Source: a bacterium (GTDB lineage Bacteria > Pseudomonadota > Alphaproteobacteria > Ferrovibrionales > Ferrovibrionaceae). From it: a stretch of 37,836 nucleotides of DNA. Within the stretch, counting starts at the first letter, position 1, and every line of letters begins with the position of its first letter. Positions 23,740 to 31,853 of the stretch are shown here, in pieces. The stretch lies in the NCBI GenBank assembly GCA_022844005.1, contig JALHMN010000025.1:1-37836 (forward strand), read 5' to 3'. The translations under genes were made by a program, and so were the position numbers. The notes beneath the pieces were generated by a model that worked only from the letters and a program-made list of their open reading frames with translations, did not search any database and was not told the DNA's origin.

Positions 23740-25086
23740 ATGCGCTCTTCCTGGCTTCTCCAGCTCGACGCGCGGGTGCCGCGCTATACGAGCTATCCCA
23801 CCGCCCCGCATTTTCATCCCGGGGTCACGCCCGCGACGCTCGAGACCTGGCTGGGACAGACCGACCTCGCCCGGCCGCTCTCGCTCTATGTGCATATCCC
23901 CTTCTGCCGGCGGCTGTGCTGGTACTGCGGCTGCAACACCACCATCGTGAAGACCGACCGGCCGGTGCAGGATCATGCCCGGCTGCTGATGGCCGAGATC
24001 GATCTCGTCGCCGACCGGCTGCCCGGCCGCGCGCGGCTCGGCAGCCTGCATTTCGGCGGCGGCTCGCCCGACATCCTGTCGGCCACCGACTTCGCGCGGA
24101 TCATGGGCCGGATCGCCCACCGCTTCGACCTCACCGCCGACGCGGAGGTGGCGATAGAGCTCGATCCGCGCGGCCTCGACGAGGCGCGCGCGCGCGCCTA
24201 TGCCGGCTGGGGCGTCAACCGGGCCAGTTTCGGGGTACAGGACTTCGACCCGGGCGTGCAGCGCGCCATCAATCGCATCCAACCCCTGGCCACCGTCGCG
24301 GCGGCGATGGACCGGCTACGACGCGTCGGCATCGCCGGCATCAACTTCGACCTGCTCTACGGCCTGCCGCGGCAGACGCCGGCCACCATCGCCGCCACCG
24401 CCGAGGCGACCGCAAGCCTCGCCCCGGACCGCGTCGCGCTCTTCGGCTACGCCCATGTGCCCTGGATGAAAAAGCACCAGAAGGCGTTGGAACGTTTCGT
24501 CCTGCCTGACGCGGCCGCCCGCGCCCGCCTCGCGGCAACGGCGCGGGAGGTGCTCGAGCATCACTACCTACCCATCGGAATCGATCATTTCGCGGGAGGG
24601 GGAGACAGCCTCGCCCGCGCCGCGGCCGAGGGTCGGCTCGCCCGCAATTTCCAGGGCTACACCACCGACGCCGCAGAGACGCTCCTCGCGGTCGGCCCGA
24701 GCGGCATAGCCGCCACCCGTGGCGGCTATGCCCAGAACCTGACCGAACTCGCGCCCTGGGCCGAGGCGGTGACGGCGGGCAGGCTGCCGGTCGCCCGGGG
24801 CATCGCGCTCCGGCCCGAGGACCGGCTGCGCCGCGCGGTGATCGAGCGGCTCATGTGCGATCTCGCCGTCGACCTCGAAGCGGTGGCGGCGGCGCATGGT
24901 GTCGCACCCACAGTATTCCTCCCCGATCTGGACGCCCTCGCGCCGCTCGCAGCCGAAGGCATGGTTCGGACCGAGGGCTGGCGGGTCGAGGTGCCGCCGG
25001 AAGCCCGGATCGCGGCACGCAGCGTCGCCGCCCGGTTCGACGCCTATCTCGGCGCCGGCCAGGCCCGTCACGCCATGGCGGTATAG
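23740..25086 (+). CDS. hemN: oxygen-independent coproporphyrinogen III oxidase
   Basis: A 448-residue radical-SAM enzyme of heme synthesis that decarboxylates coproporphyrinogen III without oxygen. The N-terminal VPRYTSYPTAPHF is diagnostic of true HemN as opposed to HemW. The cluster motif is Cys56-x3-Cys60-x2-Cys63 with an extra Cys65 (CRRLCWYCGC), followed by FGGGSPDILS. The frame is open upstream, but those codons cover the FNR-like site; the ATG at 23740, with AGGA 8 bp upstream, gives the family N-terminus. An anaerobic or microaerobic lifestyle phase is implied. Length is near the usual 455-460. Confidence 0.93.
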   Translation: MRSSWLLQLDARVPRYTSYPTAPHFHPGVTPATLETWLGQTDLARPLSLYVHIPFCRRLCWYCGCNTTIVKTDRPVQDHARLLMAEIDLVADRLPGRARLGSLHFGGGSPDILSATDFARIMGRIAHRFDLTADAEVAIELDPRGLDEARARAYAGWGVNRASFGVQDFDPGVQRAINRIQPLATVAAAMDRLRRVGIAGINFDLLYGLPRQTPATIAATAEATASLAPDRVALFGYAHVPWMKKHQKALERFVLPDAAARARLAATAREVLEHHYLPIGIDHFAGGGDSLARAAAEGRLARNFQGYTTDAAETLLAVGPSGIAATRGGYAQNLTELAPWAEAVTAGRLPVARGIALRPEDRLRRAVIERLMCDLAVDLEAVAAAHGVAPTVFLPDLDALAPLAAEGMVRTEGWRVEVPPEARIAARSVAARFDAYLGAGQARHAMAV

Positions 25087-25285
25087 GCGACGGGCGGCAG
25101 ACGCGGGCGCCGGGAAAATCCACTCTGCCCTGCGGTTCACGGAACCATGAGTTGCATCCGTCCGCTGGCGGGGAAATCCCGCACCTCAAGTCGGGCAACG
25201 CAGCGGTTCCTGATGCCATATTCACGATGGGATGACGCTCGCGATGCATCTTCAAGCTTGGCGATGACACGTGGAGGGGCATCCG

Positions 25286-25507
25286 ATGCGGAGAATGCGG
25301 CAGACGGTGGCGCTCGGATTCCTATCGGGCGGACTCGCCGGGGCGGGTTCGGCCCTGCTCCTCTTCTGGCCCGATGGACTGGTGACCGGCCTGCCCACCG
25401 GCCTGTTCCTGGCGGCCATCGCGGCGGCGGTGCCGCTCATCCTCATGCGGCGGCAATCCCGCCGGCCAAGGAGCGGCATCCTCGGCCAGTCCCAGGGCCG
25501 GCGCTGA
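25286..25507 (+). CDS. small membrane protein, hypothetical
   Basis: A 73-residue protein with two hydrophobic helices (about residues 8-26 and 34-52) and very basic ends (MRRMRQ; RRQSRRPRS). Start chosen at the ATG at 25286 because GGAGGGG lies 6-7 bp upstream; an in-frame GTG at 25271 overlaps that site. I do not recognise a family. The 199-bp spacer before it (25087-25285) shows no other gene or clear signal. It converges on the acyl-CoA dehydrogenase gene. Confidence 0.55.
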   Translation: MRRMRQTVALGFLSGGLAGAGSALLLFWPDGLVTGLPTGLFLAAIAAAVPLILMRRQSRRPRSGILGQSQGRR

Positions 25508-25519
25508 CCGGCGGGCGGC

Positions 25520-26755
25520 TCAGATCTCCGTATCGCCGGCCAGCAGGCGCTGGGCGATGGTGCGGGCCAGGATCTCGTTGGTCCCGTCGGCGATGTTGAT
25601 GATGCGTACGTCCTGCCAGGCCTGGGCGAGGCCCACCTCGTTGGTCAGTCCCATGCCGCCATGCACCTGGATCGCCCGGTCGATTGCCTTGAGCGCCACC
25701 TGAACCGAATAGGCCTTCGCCATGCTCAGTTCCTTGACCGCGCGTTCGCCGCGGTCGAGCAGCGTCGCCGCGTTGAGACCCAGGAGGTGCGCCGCGTGCA
25801 GTTCCGTGGCGGATTGCGCCAACGGAAAGCTGACACCCTGATAGTCGGAAATCTTGTGGCCGAAAGCCTCACGCTGCTTGGCATAGTCGAGCGCCTTCTC
25901 GAGCGCCCAGCGCCCCTGGCCCACCGAACGGGCCGAGTTGTAGACGCGGCCCAGCGACACGCCCAGCAGCGCCACCTTGAAGCCGTCGTCCAGCGTGCCG
26001 ACCAGCTGCCAGGGCTCCACCTCCAGGTCCTCCAGCACGATGGCGCCTTCGTGCCCGCCGACATGGCCGAAAAGCTTCACGACGCTTTCCACCGTGAAGC
26101 CCTTCGCCGATGTCGGTACCAGGAAGCCGGAGATGCCGCCCTGCTTCCTCGCCGCCTTGTCGGGATCGGTAACGGCGAAGACGATGCACCAGTCGGCGGT
26201 CGGCGCGTTGGTGGTCCACAACTTCCGGCCCGTGATCCTCCAGCCGGAATTGGTCTTCACCGCGCGGGTCTTGATCATGGTGGCATCCGAACCGGCGCCG
26301 GGTTCGGAGAGGCCGAAGCACATCGACTTCGCCCCGCTGACCAGACCCTCCAGGATCTCGTCCTGCGCCCGCTCGCTCACCTGCGTCAGCACCGGGCTCG
26401 GCCCGAAGGCCCAATGCGATATTACCCAGGGCGCCAGCACCGAATGCCCGCCGCAGAGGTGATAGATCGCCTCCCAGGCGGCGTAGTAGGCGAGATGGCC
26501 GAGGCCGCCGCCCCCGATCGCCGGCGGCGCGCACATGGCATAGAAGCCGGCCTCCGCCGAGGCCATGCGCACCTCGCGGATCAGCTCAACCGCAGCCGGC
26601 ACATAGGCGCCGTCCTCGCCGTACAGCCTGCGGCCGTCGGACAGGAGGTCGTGATGCTTCTCCTGGCGCGGCAGCACTTCGCGCCGCACGAAGCCCAGCA
26701 CCCCTTCGCGCGCCACGCGCACATCCTCCGGCAGATCGAAGCCGATCGCGCTCAT
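25520..26755 (-). CDS. acyl-CoA dehydrogenase family protein (ACAD10/11-like active site)
   Basis: A 411-residue flavoprotein with FGLSEPGAGSDATMIKTRA and GRKLWTTNAPTADW for FAD and substrate binding, and VHGGMGLTNEVGLAQAWQDVR near the end. The usual catalytic IYEGT is replaced by IADGTNEI, with Asp390 where the base Glu normally stands, a pattern recalling the ACAD10/11 group. Activity on atypical or long branched acyl-CoA is possible. It is divergent from pcaH across 109 bp and may share its control region, but nothing links the chemistry directly to protocatechuate. Confidence 0.85.
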   Translation of the reverse strand: MSAIGFDLPEDVRVAREGVLGFVRREVLPRQEKHHDLLSDGRRLYGEDGAYVPAAVELIREVRMASAEAGFYAMCAPPAIGGGGLGHLAYYAAWEAIYHLCGGHSVLAPWVISHWAFGPSPVLTQVSERAQDEILEGLVSGAKSMCFGLSEPGAGSDATMIKTRAVKTNSGWRITGRKLWTTNAPTADWCIVFAVTDPDKAARKQGGISGFLVPTSAKGFTVESVVKLFGHVGGHEGAIVLEDLEVEPWQLVGTLDDGFKVALLGVSLGRVYNSARSVGQGRWALEKALDYAKQREAFGHKISDYQGVSFPLAQSATELHAAHLLGLNAATLLDRGERAVKELSMAKAYSVQVALKAIDRAIQVHGGMGLTNEVGLAQAWQDVRIINIADGTNEILARTIAQRLLAGDTEI

Positions 26756-26800
26756 GCGTTTCCTCCACTCTTCTTGCTTCTTGAAGGGACTTTACGCCGA

Positions 26801-26829
26801 TTGACGGCCCCTTGGTCCAGTCCTAGCGT
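26801..26829 (+). promoter_or_regulatory. possible pcaH promoter
   Basis: TTGACG (26801-26806) is a good -35, with TAGCGT (26824-26829) 17 bp further on as a weak -10. A start near 26836 would leave a leader of about 29 nt before the pcaH ATG. No convincing PcaQ- or IclR-type operator was found in the gap 26756-26864. Confidence 0.35.
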
Positions 26830-26864
26830 TTGTTGTGGGGAGCAACGGTTTGGGGAAGCGCAAA

Positions 26865-27563
26865 ATGAACGATCCGATCGGCTATCGGCGTGAAGTGGCG
26901 GGCAGCCAGCCGCCACTCCTTTTTTCCGGCTACGGCTCCACCGTGAAGCGCGCGCCCGCCGCGGCGCCGCTGCGCATTCCACACACGCTGTCGGAAGTGA
27001 CCGGTCCCCTGGTCGGCTTCGAGGTGCCGCCGAATGCCGACCTGACGAAGCAGCACAAGGCAGCCCCGCTCGGCGAGCGGATCGTGGTCTCCGGACGCGT
27101 GCTGGACGAGGATGGCCGGCCGGTGGCGAACACGGTGGTCGAACTCTGGCAGTGCAACGCCGCCGGGCGCTACCTGCACGCGCTCGACCAGCACGACGCC
27201 CCCCTGGACCCCAATTTCTCCGGCGCCGGCCAGTGCGTGACCGACGAGAAAGGCGAATACCGCTTCGTCACCGTCAAGCCCGGCGCCTATCCCTGGCGGA
27301 ACCACTACAACGGCTGGCGGCCTGCACATATCCACTTCTCCCTCTTCGGGCCTTCCTTCGTGACCCGCCTGGTGACGCAGATGTACTGGCCGGGCGACCC
27401 TCTCCTCGACCTCGACCCGATCTTCAACTCGGTGCCCGATCCGGCCGGCCGGCAGAGCATGGTCTGCGCCTTCGACCTCGAGACCACCGTGCCGGAACAC
27501 GCCCTCGGCTGGCGCTGGGACATCGTGCTCCGCGGGCGCAACGCCACGGCGATGGAGAGCTGA
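26865..27563 (+). CDS. pcaH: protocatechuate 3,4-dioxygenase beta subunit
   Basis: A 232-residue intradiol dioxygenase subunit. All four iron ligands expected from Pseudomonas PcaH are found with the right spacing: Tyr103 (NAAGRYLH), Tyr142 (GAYPWRN), His155 and His157 (RPAHIHF). With PcaG it opens the ring of protocatechuate to 3-carboxy-cis,cis-muconate in the cytoplasm. Start at the ATG at 26865 with GGGGAAG 6 bp upstream; an in-frame GTG 30 bp earlier would cover that site. pcaG follows after 2 bp. Confidence 0.95.
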   Translation: MNDPIGYRREVAGSQPPLLFSGYGSTVKRAPAAAPLRIPHTLSEVTGPLVGFEVPPNADLTKQHKAAPLGERIVVSGRVLDEDGRPVANTVVELWQCNAAGRYLHALDQHDAPLDPNFSGAGQCVTDEKGEYRFVTVKPGAYPWRNHYNGWRPAHIHFSLFGPSFVTRLVTQMYWPGDPLLDLDPIFNSVPDPAGRQSMVCAFDLETTVPEHALGWRWDIVLRGRNATAMES

Positions 27564-27565
27564 GC

Positions 27566-28129
27566 ATGGCCCGCTTGCCCACCGCTTCGCAGACCGTCGG
27601 CCCCTATTTCTCCATCGGGCTCGACTGGCTCAACACCACGGCGCTCGCATCGGAAGCGACGCAGGGCACCCGCATCACCGTCGAAGGCCGGATCACCGAT
27701 GGCGACGGCGCCCCGGTGCCCGATGCGGTTGTCGAGATCTGGCAGGCCGACGCCAATGGCCGCTACGCCCATCCGGAGGACAAGCAGGAAAAGCCGCGCG
27801 ACGAGAACTTCCGGGGCTTCGGCCGCTGTCCGACCGACAAGGACGGCGTCTTCCGCTTCCAGACGGTGAAGCCGGGTACCGTTCCCGGCCCCGGCAACAC
27901 GCTGCAGGCGCCGCACATCCTGGTCTCGATCGGCATGCGCGGCCTCTTGAAGCGCGTGGTCTCGCGCATCTATTTCGAGGACGAGGCGGCGAATGCCGAC
28001 GACCCGATCCTGAACCTGGTGGAAGACGCGGGCCGGCGAAAGACCCTGATCGCCAGGCGCCACGGCGACACCTATCGTTGGGACGTCAAGCTGCAGGGGG
28101 CGGGCGAGACCGTGTTCTTCGACGTCTGA
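27566..28129 (+). CDS. pcaG: protocatechuate 3,4-dioxygenase alpha subunit
   Basis: A 187-residue partner of PcaH with the alpha-subunit N-terminus TASQTVGPYFSIGLDW and VVEIWQADANGRYAHPED. It keeps the fold but lacks the full iron-ligand set (the position of the His pair reads APHILVSI), as expected for the non-catalytic subunit that still shapes the active site. ATG at 27566, 2 bp after the pcaH stop, so the subunits are co-translated in equal amounts. Confidence 0.94.
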   Translation: MARLPTASQTVGPYFSIGLDWLNTTALASEATQGTRITVEGRITDGDGAPVPDAVVEIWQADANGRYAHPEDKQEKPRDENFRGFGRCPTDKDGVFRFQTVKPGTVPGPGNTLQAPHILVSIGMRGLLKRVVSRIYFEDEAANADDPILNLVEDAGRRKTLIARRHGDTYRWDVKLQGAGETVFFDV

Positions 28130-28211
28130 TCGGGGCGATGGCCTGCTCGGCCCACTCTTCGGCGCGCCGGCCACCGATGCGCTGTTCGACGATCGTGCGC
28201 GCCTGCAGGGC

Positions 28212-29468
28212 ATGCTCGATTTCGAGGCGGCCCTCGCCCAGGCGGAGGCCGAGACCGGCCTGATCCCCAAGGCCGCGGCCGGCCCGATCGCGGCCTGCTG
28301 CCGGGCCGACTTCCTCGACCTCGCCGCGCTGGCTGAGAGCGCGGTGAAGGCCGGCAACCTCGCCATCCCGATGGTGAAGCAGCTCACCGCGCTGGTGGCG
28401 AAGGGCGATGCCGACGCCGCCCGCTTCGTCCACTGGGGCGCCACCAGCCAGGATGCCATCGACACCGGCATGGTGCTGCAGCTTCGCGCCTTCCTCCATG
28501 CCCTCGACACCGATCTCGGTGCGCTGTGCGCGGCACTGGCGGCGCTGGTGGAAGCGCATCGCCATACGCCGATGGTGGGCCGGACCTGGTTGCAGCAGGC
28601 GCTCCCCATCACCTTCGGCCTGAAGGCGGCGGGCTGGCTGGACGCGGTGGAGCGGAACCGCGAGCGCCTGCGCGCCGCCCGGCCCCGCCTCCTGACGCTT
28701 CAGTTCGGCGGCGCCGCCGGCACGCTGGCGGCGCTCGGCGACGGGGGGATGGCGGTTTCCCTGGCCCTCGCGGCCCGGCTTGATCTCGCACTGCCCGCCA
28801 TTCCCTGGCATGGGCATCGCGATCGCATCGCCGAGGCGGGCGCGGCGCTCGGCCTCCTGATCGGCACCCTCGGCAAGATCGCCTCGGACGTGGCGCTCTG
28901 CATGCAGACCGAGGTGGGCGAGCTGATGGAGCCGGCCGGCGAGGGGCGGGGCGGCTCCTCCACCATGCCGCACAAGCGCAATCCGGTCGCCTCGGCCGCC
29001 GTGCTCGCCGCCGCCGCCCGGGCACCCGGCCTCGTCGCCACGCTGCTGTCGGCCATGCCCCAGCAGCACGAGCGCGGCCTCGGCAACTGGCACGCCGAAT
29101 GGATCGCGCTGCCCGAACTCTGCCGGCTCGCCGGCGGCGCCGTCCATTGGACCGTGGACACGGTGAAGGGCCTGGAAGTGCACGGTGATCGCATGGCCCG
29201 CAACCTCGAGGCGACGGGGGGGCTGATCCTGGCCGAAGCGGTGCAGATGGCGCTCGCAGGCAAGCTCGGACGCCTCGCCGCGCACGACCTGGTGGAAGCG
29301 GCCTGCCGCCGCGCGACCGCGGAAAACCGCCACTTGCGCGATGTGCTGCGCGAAGCAGCCGAGGTGACGGCGGTGCTGACGGCCGCCGAGATCGACTGCC
29401 TGCTTGATCCCAGAGGCTATCTCGGGCTAACCCAGGACTTCATCGACCGCGTCCTGCGCACCCCCTGA
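28212..29468 (+). CDS. pcaB: 3-carboxy-cis,cis-muconate cycloisomerase, 5' end problematic
   Basis: A fumarase/aspartase-superfamily protein with the signature GSSTMPHKRNP at residues 248-258 of this reading, and HWGATSQDAIDTG nearer the start. It converts the PcaHG product to 4-carboxymuconolactone. The first ATG in frame is at 28212 (MLDFEAALAQAEAETGLIP), but family members begin about 25-30 residues earlier. Those residues are encoded in frame just upstream from about 28137 (DGLLGPLFGAPATD, then ALFDDRARLQG) with no ATG, GTG or TTG before them. An ATG at 28138 is one base out of frame. Either a CTG at 28143 is used, or there is a 1-bp indel (real or a sequencing error), or a shortened protein is made. 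Confidence 0.88.
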   Translation: MLDFEAALAQAEAETGLIPKAAAGPIAACCRADFLDLAALAESAVKAGNLAIPMVKQLTALVAKGDADAARFVHWGATSQDAIDTGMVLQLRAFLHALDTDLGALCAALAALVEAHRHTPMVGRTWLQQALPITFGLKAAGWLDAVERNRERLRAARPRLLTLQFGGAAGTLAALGDGGMAVSLALAARLDLALPAIPWHGHRDRIAEAGAALGLLIGTLGKIASDVALCMQTEVGELMEPAGEGRGGSSTMPHKRNPVASAAVLAAAARAPGLVATLLSAMPQQHERGLGNWHAEWIALPELCRLAGGAVHWTVDTVKGLEVHGDRMARNLEATGGLILAEAVQMALAGKLGRLAAHDLVEAACRRATAENRHLRDVLREAAEVTAVLTAAEIDCLLDPRGYLGLTQDFIDRVLRTP

Positions 29469-29477
29469 AGGAAGCCT

Positions 29478-30305
29478 ATGTCGTTTTCCCTACGCGACGC
29501 CCGCACCGTCGCGGCGATCCTCGCCGACGCCGCGCGGGCCGAGATTCTGCCGCGCTTCCGCAACCTCGCCGACGGGGCGGTGCGGCAGAAGAGCTCGGCC
29601 ATCGACCTCGTCACCGATGCCGACGAGGCGGCCGAGCGGCAGATCGCCGCCGAGCTGCTGCGGGCCTTCCCGGGTTCTGTCGTGATCGGCGAGGAGGCCG
29701 CCTCGCAGGATCCCGCCATGCTCGACCGGCTGGGCGACGCCGACCTCGCCTTCATCGTCGACCCGGTCGACGGCACCAAGAACTTCGCCTCCGGCCTCAC
29801 CCTCTTCGCCGTCATGGCGGCGGTGACGGTGCGCGGCGAGGTGGTGGGCGGCGTGATCCACGACCCGGTCGGCCGCGACTGGGCCATGGCGATCCGCGGC
29901 GAAGGCGCCTTCATCGAGCGCGAGGACGGTCGCCGGACCGACCTCAGCGTCGCCGCGCCCGTTCCGCTCAGCCAGATGGAGGGCATCATCGGCACCACCT
30001 ACCTGCCGGAGCCGTTGCGCGGCACCGTCTGCGGCAACATGCCCCGGCTGGCGAGCAACGCCTATTACCGCTGCGCCGCGCATGAGTACCGCATGGCGGC
30101 GGGTGGGCATTGCCACATCCTCCTCTACAACAAGCTGATGCCCTGGGATCACGCGGCCGGCTGGCTGCTGCATCGCGAGGCGGGCGGCCACGCGGCGCAT
30201 TTCGACGGCCGGCCCTATCGCCCGACGCAGCGGACCGGCGGGCTCATCTGCGCGCCCAATGCCGAGAGCTGGGAAGTGGCGCGCGCCGGCCTGCTCGAGC
30301 GTTAG
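29478..30305 (+). CDS. inositol monophosphatase family phosphatase
   Basis: A 275-residue Mg-dependent sugar phosphatase. Metal ligands are visible as GEE (residues 71-73), DPVDGTKNF (95-103) and MPWDHAAG near residue 223, all intact. Family members hydrolyse inositol-1-phosphate, histidinol phosphate, or adenosine bisphosphate; the exact substrate is not evident. It starts 9 bp after the pcaB stop and so is probably transcribed with the pca genes, although it has no place in that pathway. Its stop overlaps that of the convergent MFS gene. Confidence 0.88.
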   Translation: MSFSLRDARTVAAILADAARAEILPRFRNLADGAVRQKSSAIDLVTDADEAAERQIAAELLRAFPGSVVIGEEAASQDPAMLDRLGDADLAFIVDPVDGTKNFASGLTLFAVMAAVTVRGEVVGGVIHDPVGRDWAMAIRGEGAFIEREDGRRTDLSVAAPVPLSQMEGIIGTTYLPEPLRGTVCGNMPRLASNAYYRCAAHEYRMAAGGHCHILLYNKLMPWDHAAGWLLHREAGGHAAHFDGRPYRPTQRTGGLICAPNAESWEVARAGLLER

Positions 30306-31471
30306 CGCGCCTGGCGCGGCAGCGACAGCGCAACCAGGATGCCGAGGAGGTTGCCCGCGCCCGCCACCAGCACCGCGGTCTGATAGCCGCCGGTGAGATC
30401 GAACAGCCGTCCCGCCAGCACCGGCAGGGTGAGCGCCGCGACGCACCAGCCGATATAGAGGCGGCTCGCGATTCGGCCATAGACGGCGGCGCTCCAATAG
30501 GCCACCACGGCAGCCGCGGTCGAGCCGGAGATGATGCCATAGCCCATGCCGATCATGGTGAGGCTGACGCTGGCGACGATCGGGCCGGGCCAGAGCGTGA
30601 GCGCGATGTCGCCCAGAAGCGCCAGGACATGCGCGCCGGCCATGATCGTGGGAATCGAGAAGCGGTCGGTCAGCCAGCCGCCGATCAGACGGGCGGCGGC
30701 GATGAAGCCGGCAATGTAGGTGGTGGCGATCAGCGCCAGCGTCGAGGCGCCGCCATAGGCGGCGATGATGCCGGCCGCCTGGCTGAGCACGGTGAGGCCG
30801 GCGGCGGCGGCGAGGAAGAAGACGGCGAGGAGCTTCCAGAACACCGGCCAGCGCGGATCGACCGGCGGTGGTGCCGTGCCCGCCGGCGGCGCGAGGCGCA
30901 AGCCGGCGTGACGAGCCAGAAGGATGGTGACGAGGCCGGTCACCGCGATCGTTGCGGCGAGGCCGGCGAGGGTTTCCCTGAGCCCGAAGGCGAAGACGCC
31001 CCATCCGAACAGCGGGGCCGCGATCATCGCCCCGGCCGGATAGAGGCTGACGATATAGCCGTTCACCAGGCCCTTGTGGCTTGTCAGCATCAGGTTCAGG
31101 CCCTGCTGCACCAGGATATAGGCGACCCCACCGCCCAGCCCGAACAGGATGCCGTAGCCCAATGCGAGTTGGGCCAGCCCGTCGGTGGTGGCGGCGAGCA
31201 GCACGCCGCCGGTGCCGGCGATGGCGCAGCCGAGCAGCAGCACGCTCGCCGAGGCATGGCCGAACAGATAGGGCGCCAGCAGCATGCCGGCGGTGAAGAA
31301 GACGGAAGCGAGCCCGAAGACGAAGGAGAGCTCGGCCCGGCTGGCGCCGAGCATCGCCTCCAGCGGCTTCAGGAACACGCTGAAGGCGTAGAGCGAGCCG
31401 AAGGGCAGGTTGACGGCCGTCGCCGCCGCGATCGCCGCCCAAACCCGCCCGCGCCCGGCGGGTGGGCTCAC
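30302..31471 (-). CDS. MFS transporter
   Basis: An inner-membrane protein of about 389 residues with twelve hydrophobic helices. ARLIGGWLTDRFSIPTI is the MFS loop motif, and VNLPFGSLYAFSVFLKPLE resembles the first helix of oxalate/formate and monocarboxylate-type members. I start it at the GTG at 31471, which overlaps the NIPSNAP stop (GTGA). No ribosome site is seen, so it probably depends on coupling. Upstream in-frame codons only shadow the NIPSNAP gene. Its end overlaps the phosphatase gene by 4 bp, tail to tail. A role in aromatic-acid uptake is possible given the pca genes, but unproven. Confidence 0.83.
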   Translation of the reverse strand: MSPPAGRGRVWAAIAAATAVNLPFGSLYAFSVFLKPLEAMLGASRAELSFVFGLASVFFTAGMLLAPYLFGHASASVLLLGCAIAGTGGVLLAATTDGLAQLALGYGILFGLGGGVAYILVQQGLNLMLTSHKGLVNGYIVSLYPAGAMIAAPLFGWGVFAFGLRETLAGLAATIAVTGLVTILLARHAGLRLAPPAGTAPPPVDPRWPVFWKLLAVFFLAAAAGLTVLSQAAGIIAAYGGASTLALIATTYIAGFIAAARLIGGWLTDRFSIPTIMAGAHVLALLGDIALTLWPGPIVASVSLTMIGMGYGIISGSTAAAVVAYWSAAVYGRIASRLYIGWCVAALTLPVLAGRLFDLTGGYQTAVLVAGAGNLLGILVALSLPRQAR

Positions 31472-31794
31472 TTGACGGAGGAGAAGCTGGTCGGCGCCAG
31501 AATCTGGTTGGTGAAGTGGGTGAGGATCGGCCCGTCCTTTTCCGATTCGGCCCGCGCCTTCTGCCATTCGGGATCGGCGGCGAAAGCCGCCCATTTCTTG
31601 TCGCGATCGGCGAGCGAATCCCAGGCGAGGAGATAGTAGAGGTCGTGATTCGATCCGCCGATCGCCACGGTCCAGAAGCCCGCCTGCTTGATGCCGTGCT
31701 TCTCCCAGATCTTCAGCGTGGCGTTCTCGAAGCGCTTCAGGAGTGCGGGCAGCCTGCCCGGCAGGCAGTGGTAGATACGCAGTTCGTAGATCAC
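31468..31794 (-). CDS. NIPSNAP family protein
   Basis: A 108-residue dimeric alpha+beta-barrel protein. MIYELRIYHCLPGRLPALL and the GFWTVAIGGSNHDLYYLLAWDS region (in two overlapping parts) are the NIPSNAP signature. The family often sits beside catabolic genes for aromatic or organic acids, with no defined reaction. It is the first gene of a two-gene unit with the overlapping MFS gene. Confidence 0.88.
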   Translation of the reverse strand: MIYELRIYHCLPGRLPALLKRFENATLKIWEKHGIKQAGFWTVAIGGSNHDLYYLLAWDSLADRDKKWAAFAADPEWQKARAESEKDGPILTHFTNQILAPTSFSSVK

Positions 31795-31853
31795 GGCTTT
31801 GTTTCCTCCGACTTTCTGGTGCGACTATAGCCTCCCCGGCATGGAGGTGCGCA

